From: JBBPZA01 sp038330095
GTDB taxonomy: Bacteria; Actinomycetota; Thermoleophilia; Solirubrobacterales; Solirubrobacteraceae
Assembly: GCA_038330095.1 (NCBI GenBank)
Contig: JBBQNQ010000096.1
Location: 1-9,194 of the forward strand
Length of the DNA stretch: 9,194 bases
Direction: 5' to 3'
Shown: piece after piece, positions 5,709-9,194 of the stretch
Layout: every line of letters begins with the position of its first letter
Numbering within the stretch: the first letter of the stretch is position 1
The notes under the pieces: model-generated
Seen by the model: the letters and a program-made list of their open reading frames with translations, nothing else
Told to the model about the DNA's origin: nothing
Database searches by the model: none
Made by a program: the position numbers and the translations under genes

Positions 5709-6473
5709 TCAGGCTGCGAGTCGGTGGTCCGGCGCCGGCTCGTCCTCGACGCCCCGGAACGCGGTGAGCGCGGCGGCCACGGCGTCGAAGGTGTTGGAGT
5801 TCGCCGCCATGCCGCAGTGGCTCGAGGGGACCTCGACCTGCTCGGCCGCCGGATCGAGACAGGACTCCCAGCGCACGATGCCGTCGTTGCGCGAGTAGAC
5901 CGAGACGAACCCGACGTCGCCGGGGAAGGCCGCCTGAAGGTCGCCCACGAAGGTCTTGCAGCAGCTGCCGTGCCAGCAGGACGCCTTGAACATGCCGGGG
6001 ACGCCAAGCGTGCCGAGCAGTCCGACCGCGTAGACCTGCGCGCGCACGATCGGGTGGACGGCGAGGGGGTCGAGCAACGGGCTGCCGAGCGTGACGATGC
6101 CCGCCACCAGATCGGGCCTGCGGACGGCGAGCACGCGCGCGAGCGTCCCGCCGCGGCTCTGGCCGATCACTGCGACCTTGCCCCCGTGGAACTGCGCCAT
6201 CTCGTCGAGACGGTCCGAGATGCGCCCTATCACCGCGTTCGAGCAGTCGACGTTGGAGCGGATCCCGGCCCGCTTGGTCCAGTAGCCGTTGCGTCGCAGC
6301 CACGCGGTCATCAACCCGAGCGAGTCGTCGCCGGCGAGAAAGCCGGGGATGAGCAGGACCGGGCGTCCGTCACCCTGGGCGATATCGCGCGCGAGCCAGG
6401 TCGGCGAGCGCAGCAACGCGGCGGTGTCGAGTGCTACGCGGCTCTCACGCCAGAGCCGGGGACGGGCTCCCAT
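5709..6473 (-). CDS. Alpha/beta hydrolase of lipase/esterase type
   Basis: A 254-residue serine hydrolase, substrate unknown. Visible elements: the loop PVLLIPGFLAGDDSL (38-52) as likely oxyanion region, nucleophile elbow GQSRG (104-108, Ser106), a strand ending in SRNDGIV with probable catalytic Asp197, and SSHCGM with probable catalytic His219, so the triad appears complete. The overall pattern recalls triacylglycerol lipase/PGAP1-like acyl hydrolases. There is no signal peptide, so it is probably cytoplasmic. The cap-like middle is rich in cysteine (Cys166, Cys171, Cys172), with more at 77, 205 and 220. I prefer the ATG at 6471-6473; an in-frame ATG at 6507-6509 would add 12 residues and lies almost on top of the possible promoter. 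Same strand as Rrf2 but 204 bases away, so probably a separate unit. Confidence 0.82.
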   Translation of the reverse strand: MGARPRLWRESRVALDTAALLRSPTWLARDIAQGDGRPVLLIPGFLAGDDSLGLMTAWLRRNGYWTKRAGIRSNVDCSNAVIGRISDRLDEMAQFHGGKVAVIGQSRGGTLARVLAVRRPDLVAGIVTLGSPLLDPLAVHPIVRAQVYAVGLLGTLGVPGMFKASCWHGSCCKTFVGDLQAAFPGDVGFVSVYSRNDGIVRWESCLDPAAEQVEVPSSHCGMAANSNTFDAVAAALTAFRGVEDEPAPDHRLAA

Positions 6474-6522
6474 GGGCACAGCTTTCGGTCTGGAGTCACG
6501 CCTACCCATACGGACGAGCGCC

Positions 6523-6547
6523 CTACCCGGACGAAAGTTCCGCTAAC
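6523..6547 (-). promoter_or_regulatory. Candidate stress-sigma (SigB/SigF-like) promoter of the hydrolase gene
   Basis: On the minus strand GTTA (6544-6547) is followed after 15 bases by GGGTAG (6523-6528), near the actinobacterial SigB/SigF consensus GTTT-N15-GGGTAT. Transcription would begin around 6515, giving a leader of about 42 bases to the ATG at 6473 and almost none to the ATG at 6509. A second GGGTAG occurs 21 bases further on (6502-6507). No sigma factor is encoded in the window. Confidence 0.35.
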
Positions 6548-6625
6548 CGGATATCGGAGCGGCGGCGCGCCAGGCGGTATCCCGAGCCGCGTTTGCCTCG
6601 CACCGGCGCGGGTACGGGCGCCGCG

Positions 6626-6874
6626 ATGCGGGTCGTGGTGATCGGAGCAAGCGGCAACGTGGGGACCAGCGTCCTGGAGGCGCTCTCGCGTGACAGCAGC
6701 GTCGAGTCCATCCTCGGCGTCGCACGTCGCCCCCCGGAGATGCGGCCGCCGCGGACCGAGTGGGCGACGGCCGACGTCACCTCGGACCTGTTGGAGCCGG
6801 GAGCGACGAGCTCGACGCCAGCGTCCTGCTGGCCTGGCGCTCGCGCTACGCCGACCCACGCGGCGAGCGCATGA
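6626..6874 (+). pseudogene. NAD-dependent epimerase/dehydratase, N-terminal remnant
   Basis: The first 58 residues match the Rossmann start of extended short-chain dehydrogenases: RVVVIGASGNVGTSVLEAL with the NAD-binding GxxGxxG (Gly7, Gly10, Gly13), then ILGVARRPP and WATADVTSDLLEP, the usual 'D-T' acidic step. Family members continue for another 240 or so residues, including the YxxxK active site; here homology stops at about base 6800. The rest of the frame (ATSSTPASCWPGARATPTHA) is out-of-frame reading of GH15 sequence, up to a TGA at 6872-6874. It cannot form an active enzyme. The start is the ATG with the canonical N-terminus; no strong ribosome-binding site is visible. It is divergent from the hydrolase gene. 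Confidence 0.75.
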
Positions 6875-7194
6875 ACGCAACGATCGACACACTGGCGCGC
6901 GAGTTGGGAGCCGGGGGCCCGCTGCTCTACCGCTACAGCGGCATGCGCGAGCGCGAAGGGGCCTTCCTGGCCTGCTCGTTCTGGCTGGTCGAGGCGCTCG
7001 CGCGCGCCAGCCGCCTGGACGAGGCGCATGAGACGATGGACGAGCTCGTGGCGCTGGGCAACGACGTGGGCCTGTACTCCGAGGAGATCGACCCCTCCAC
7101 CGGCGAGCTGCGCGGCAACTTCCCGCAGGCGCTCACTCACCTCGCCCTAATCAACGCCGCGACGCTGTACTGCCGTTCGCGGTCCGGCGACTGA
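6802..7194 (+). pseudogene. GH15 glucoamylase/trehalase-like enzyme, C-terminal remnant
   Basis: About 130 residues match the C-terminal end of bacterial glycoside hydrolase family 15 proteins, which act on alpha-glucans or trehalose: DELDASVLLA, GGPLLYRYSGMREREGAFLA, CSFWLVEALARASRLDEA, ALGNDVGLYSEEIDPSTGEL and GNFPQALTHLALINAA. Full-length members are about 600 residues, so roughly three quarters, including most of the (alpha/alpha)6 barrel, is missing. Homology begins at base 6805 in a frame different from the epimerase remnant before it. An ATG at 6871 could still start translation of about 107 residues, but this would not be a catalytic domain. The stop is at 7192-7194. Confidence 0.8.
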
Positions 7195-7284
7195 CCGGCG
7201 GGTTTGAGCGCCGATCCGCTCCGCACAGGGCGGGACCGGTGCCGGATCGCCGTAACGATCGATGCGAAGGGGGACGCAGCGCGG

Positions 7285-8556
7285 TCAGCGCGCCAGGAGG
7301 CGGCGCGTCAACGGCGTTGCCGTCACGCCGTGAACGAGGATGGACAGCACCACGCAGGCAATCGTCGTCCACACGACGACCGTCTGCTCCCTCCCCGCGA
7401 GCACGCCCGACTCGACCGCGACCGCGGCGTAGAGCAGCGCCGCGACGCCCCGCACGCCGAAGAAGGCGAGGAACGCGCGCTCGCGAAGGGGTAAGAAGCC
7501 CCGGCCGGAGGTCAGGAGCACGAGCACCGGGCGGATGACAAACAGCAGTGCGAGCGCGACAATCCAGCCCGATACGCCCGGCGCAGCGAGCCCATCGAGG
7601 GTCAGCATGGAGCCGAGCAGCAGGAGCACCAGCAGCTCGAGGAAGGTCCCGGCGACGTCGACGCCACGGTGCAGGCCGACGTTGAGCTCCGTCCGGTTTT
7701 CGCGCCGCCGGAACGCGAAGCCCGCCGCGAAGACGGCGAGCAGCCCGTACGCCCCGACCGCCTCCGTGGCGCCGTAGGTCACGAGCACCAGCGCGATGGC
7801 CGTGAAGCCGTCCAGCTCCCGAGAGAAGAGCCCTCGGTCGCGAGCGCGCGAGAGGCCTGCGGCAGCCAGCGACCCCGCGGCGGCGCCGACCAGGCCCGCG
7901 ACGCCGACCCCGTAGAGGACGTCGGCGAGCACCCACTCGCCCAGCCAGCCGGTCCCGCCCCGCCCGGCGACGAAGACGCCGAGCAGGACGAAGGGCGACG
8001 CGAGCCCGTCATTGATGCCGGCTTCGGTGTGCAGCGAGAGCTTGGGCTCGCCCTGCTGCTCGCTGTCGGGCGGACCCAGGCCGATGTCGCCCGCGAGCAC
8101 CGGGTCCGTGGGCGCGACGAGCGCGCCGAGCAGCAGCGCCGCGCCCAGCGACAGGCCCATGACGGCCATGCCGAAGGCCGCGACGGCTGCGATGGTCAGC
8201 GGCATCACGACGGCGAGCAGCACGAGGATCGAGATCCACGACCGGCGGGACACCTCCTTCTCCACGGTTATGCCCGCGGAGAAGACCGCGACCACGAGCG
8301 CGAGCTCGGTGATCCGCTCGAGTAGCAGGTGGTTGCGCACGGGGTCGAAGGGCTTCAGCCCGAGCAAGGCGAGCCCGACCGCCGCAGCGGCACCCATCGC
8401 GACATAGATCACCGCGGCGGAGAACGCGCGGTCTTGCTCGTGGGAGAGGGCTACGATTCCGACGGCGAGGGCGACGCCCAGGAACAGGAGCCCGATCGCG
8501 TAGGCGCCCCCGAGGTGAAAGCCCGGATCGAGCGCCAGGGGGAGCGGGGGCGCCAC
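7285..8556 (-). CDS. CPA1-type Na+/H+ antiporter (NhaP-like cation:proton antiporter)
   Basis: A 423-residue integral membrane protein with about 12 hydrophobic spans covering nearly its full length and no large cytoplasmic C-terminal domain. It exchanges a monovalent cation for protons across the cell membrane and serves pH and salt homeostasis. Diagnostic features: ALVAPTDPVLAGDIGLGPP (145-163; TDP motif of the unwound helix), TEAGINDGLASPFV (177-190) with the Asn182-Asp183 pair typical of electroneutral CPA1 exchangers, VIRP with Arg342, and AFFGVRGVAALLYAAVAVES (364-383). The start is GTG (8554-8556), supported by TGGAG a few bases upstream. Its 3' end faces the GH15 remnant with 90 bases between, and no clear terminator is visible there. 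Exact ion (Na+, K+ or Li+) cannot be decided. Confidence 0.9.
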   Translation of the reverse strand: MAPPLPLALDPGFHLGGAYAIGLLFLGVALAVGIVALSHEQDRAFSAAVIYVAMGAAAAVGLALLGLKPFDPVRNHLLLERITELALVVAVFSAGITVEKEVSRRSWISILVLLAVVMPLTIAAVAAFGMAVMGLSLGAALLLGALVAPTDPVLAGDIGLGPPDSEQQGEPKLSLHTEAGINDGLASPFVLLGVFVAGRGGTGWLGEWVLADVLYGVGVAGLVGAAAGSLAAAGLSRARDRGLFSRELDGFTAIALVLVTYGATEAVGAYGLLAVFAAGFAFRRRENRTELNVGLHRGVDVAGTFLELLVLLLLGSMLTLDGLAAPGVSGWIVALALLFVIRPVLVLLTSGRGFLPLRERAFLAFFGVRGVAALLYAAVAVESGVLAGREQTVVVWTTIACVVLSILVHGVTATPLTRRLLAR

Positions 8557-8640
8557 CGGCTCCAGGCTACTTCACACCGCCGTGGTGGCCGGCCTGCACG
8601 GTCAGCCGCCCCTCCTCGCCGGTCCGGTCGCCCACGGGCC

Positions 8641-8727
8641 TCACGTCGAGACGGCGCGGGCCGCCGCGGCGTGGGTCCGCAGGAGCGCGATCATCCGCCC
8701 GATTCGCCGCTCGAGCAGGCGCTCGAT
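8641..8727 (-). pseudogene. Possible C-terminal fragment of an unidentified minus-strand gene
   Basis: A 28-residue frame, IERLLERRIGRMIALLRTHA followed by AAARAVST, ends in TGA (8641-8643). Nearly every codon ends in G or C (27 of 28), and the peptide is an amphipathic helix as in a protein C-terminus. The frame is blocked by TAG at 8728-8730, precisely where the response-regulator remnant begins on the other strand, so it may be a gene tail cut at the same breakpoint. I do not recognise the family. The 8557-8727 stretch otherwise shows only an uninformative plus-strand frame. Confidence 0.25.
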
Positions 8728-9134
8728 CTATGACAACGAGCAGTACTTCTTCGAGGCGCTCGCCGTGGGGGCGAGCGGCTACGTGCTCAAGCGCGCGGCC
8801 GCCGAGGACGTCGGCGAGGCCTGCCGCGCCGCGCTGCGTTGCGGGGCGAGCCCTTCATCCATCCGGCGGCGGCGGCGGCGGCCGCGATCGTGCGCGATTA
8901 CGCCGACCCCATCGAGCGCGGCCAGGCACCGCAGCCGGGCGGGCTCACGCCGCGCGAGCTGGAGGTGCTCAAGCTCTTCGGCGAGGGCCAGACCGCCCGC
9001 GAGGTCGCAGCGGTCCTCGTCATAAGCACCCGAACGGTCGATGCCACCGTGAGAACATCCTCGAGAAGCTCGGCCTGCGCGACCGGGTCGAGCTCACCCG
9101 CTACGCGATCCGCCAGGGGCTGATCGAGGCCTAG
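8728..9134 (+). pseudogene. NarL/LuxR-type response regulator, truncated and frameshifted
   Basis: The remnant reads in three successive frames. Bases 8728 to about 8838 encode the end of a receiver domain (YDNEQYFFEALAVGASGYVL, KRAAAEDVGEACRAALR; the lysine after YVL is the conserved receiver Lys). After a frame change near 8838 comes GEPFIHPAAAAAAAIVRDYA and the LuxR helix-turn-helix start LTPRELEVLKLFGEGQTARE, VAAVLVISTRTVDA. A second change near 9044, explained by loss of one C, restores HRENILEKLGLRDRVELTRY and AIRQGLIEA. The first two thirds of the receiver, including the phosphoacceptor Asp, are absent. Intact homologues are about 210-220 residues and control transcription after phosphorylation by a histidine kinase; none is encoded nearby. 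The stop TAG is at 9132-9134. The frameshifts could be assembly errors, but the missing N-terminus could not be. Confidence 0.82.
8864..8881. repeat. (CGG)6 trinucleotide tract
   Basis: Six uninterrupted CGG units inside the response-regulator remnant; in the second reading frame they encode part of the alanine run after IHP. Such tracts can slip during replication, but changes of whole units keep the frame, so this tract does not itself explain the neighbouring frameshift at 8838. Confidence 0.7.
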
Positions 9135-9194
9135 CTGTAGGACCCGAGGAGGTTGTTCAGGCGGGTGGTGGGGGCGAGAGTCGGGTAGCTAGGC
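9131..9194 (-). CDS. Possible 3' end of a minus-strand gene, cut by the window edge
   Basis: The frame runs in from the right edge and ends in TAG (9131-9133), giving PSYPTLAPTTRLNNLLGSYS. Eighteen of 20 codons end in G or C, as in the real genes of this window, and the sequence reads like a natural C-terminus. The stop is in a CTAG that also contains the stop of the response-regulator remnant on the other strand. Too short to assign a family. Confidence 0.4.
   Translation of the reverse strand, partial: PSYPTLAPTTRLNNLLGSYS

Noticed and set aside
5724..6641. 305-residue plus-strand frame opposite the hydrolase
   Set aside because: Antisense shadow; the minus strand carries a full catalytic triad and good hydrolase motifs.
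7669..8325. 218-residue plus-strand frame opposite the antiporter
   Set aside because: Charged Arg/Gln/Glu-rich shadow of a transmembrane protein on the other strand.
8582..8727. Plus-strand frame leading into the receiver remnant (GTG at 8582)
   Set aside because: In frame with the receiver tail but bears no resemblance to the start of a response regulator; it contains no acidic pair and no phosphoacceptor Asp.
1..9194. CRISPR array, insertion sequence, prophage, toxin-antitoxin or biosynthetic cluster
   Set aside because: No spaced direct repeats, transposase or phage-like proteins, or small gene pairs of that kind were seen on either strand.

Overview
High-GC bacterial DNA (roughly 70 % G+C, strong G/C preference at third codon positions). 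The tRNA without an encoded CCA, the gene families and the codon use suggest an actinobacterium, possibly from the Thermoleophilia/Solirubrobacterales side. That placement is inference; no phylogenetic marker is present.

Layout. Bases 1-42 are the 3' part of a tRNA-Pro(CGG) on the + strand. A minus-strand gene for a zinc-ribbon/PAS/PAS protein (24-920) runs into this tRNA and uses its T-loop antisense as stop codon. Divergent from it is a small ChaB-family gene (1092-1385). Next comes a tightly packed sulfate/thiosulfate ABC importer operon on the + strand: binding lipoprotein (1473-2456), permeases CysT (2456-3283) and CysW (3280-4074), and ATPase CysA (4076-5038), with junctions of 1-4 overlapping bases or a 1-base gap. 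Seven bases beyond the cysA stop, a convergent Rrf2-family regulator without cysteines (5046-5504) ends; it is a plausible CymR-like local regulator of sulfur uptake. Upstream of it on the minus strand is an alpha/beta hydrolase of lipase type (5709-6473).

The right third is eroded. At 6626-7194 the first ~58 residues of an NAD-dependent epimerase are joined out of frame to the last ~130 residues of a GH15 glucoamylase/trehalase-like enzyme. An intact CPA1-type Na+/H+ antiporter follows on the minus strand (7285-8556). Then comes a LuxR-type response regulator remnant (8728-9134) lacking most of its receiver and carrying two frameshifts. The window ends in what looks like the 3' end of another minus-strand gene (9131-9194), whose stop shares a CTAG with the stop of the regulator remnant.

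Function. The coherent unit is sulfur acquisition: lipoprotein capture of sulfate, CysT/CysW channel, CysA ATP hydrolysis, with the adjacent Rrf2 protein as candidate regulator. The other genes are independent housekeeping, sensory or stress functions. I see no clear sign of a novel multi-gene system, CRISPR array, toxin-antitoxin pair or phage. The most unusual points are the tRNA/PAS overlap, the hybrid epimerase/GH15 junction and the decayed regulator.
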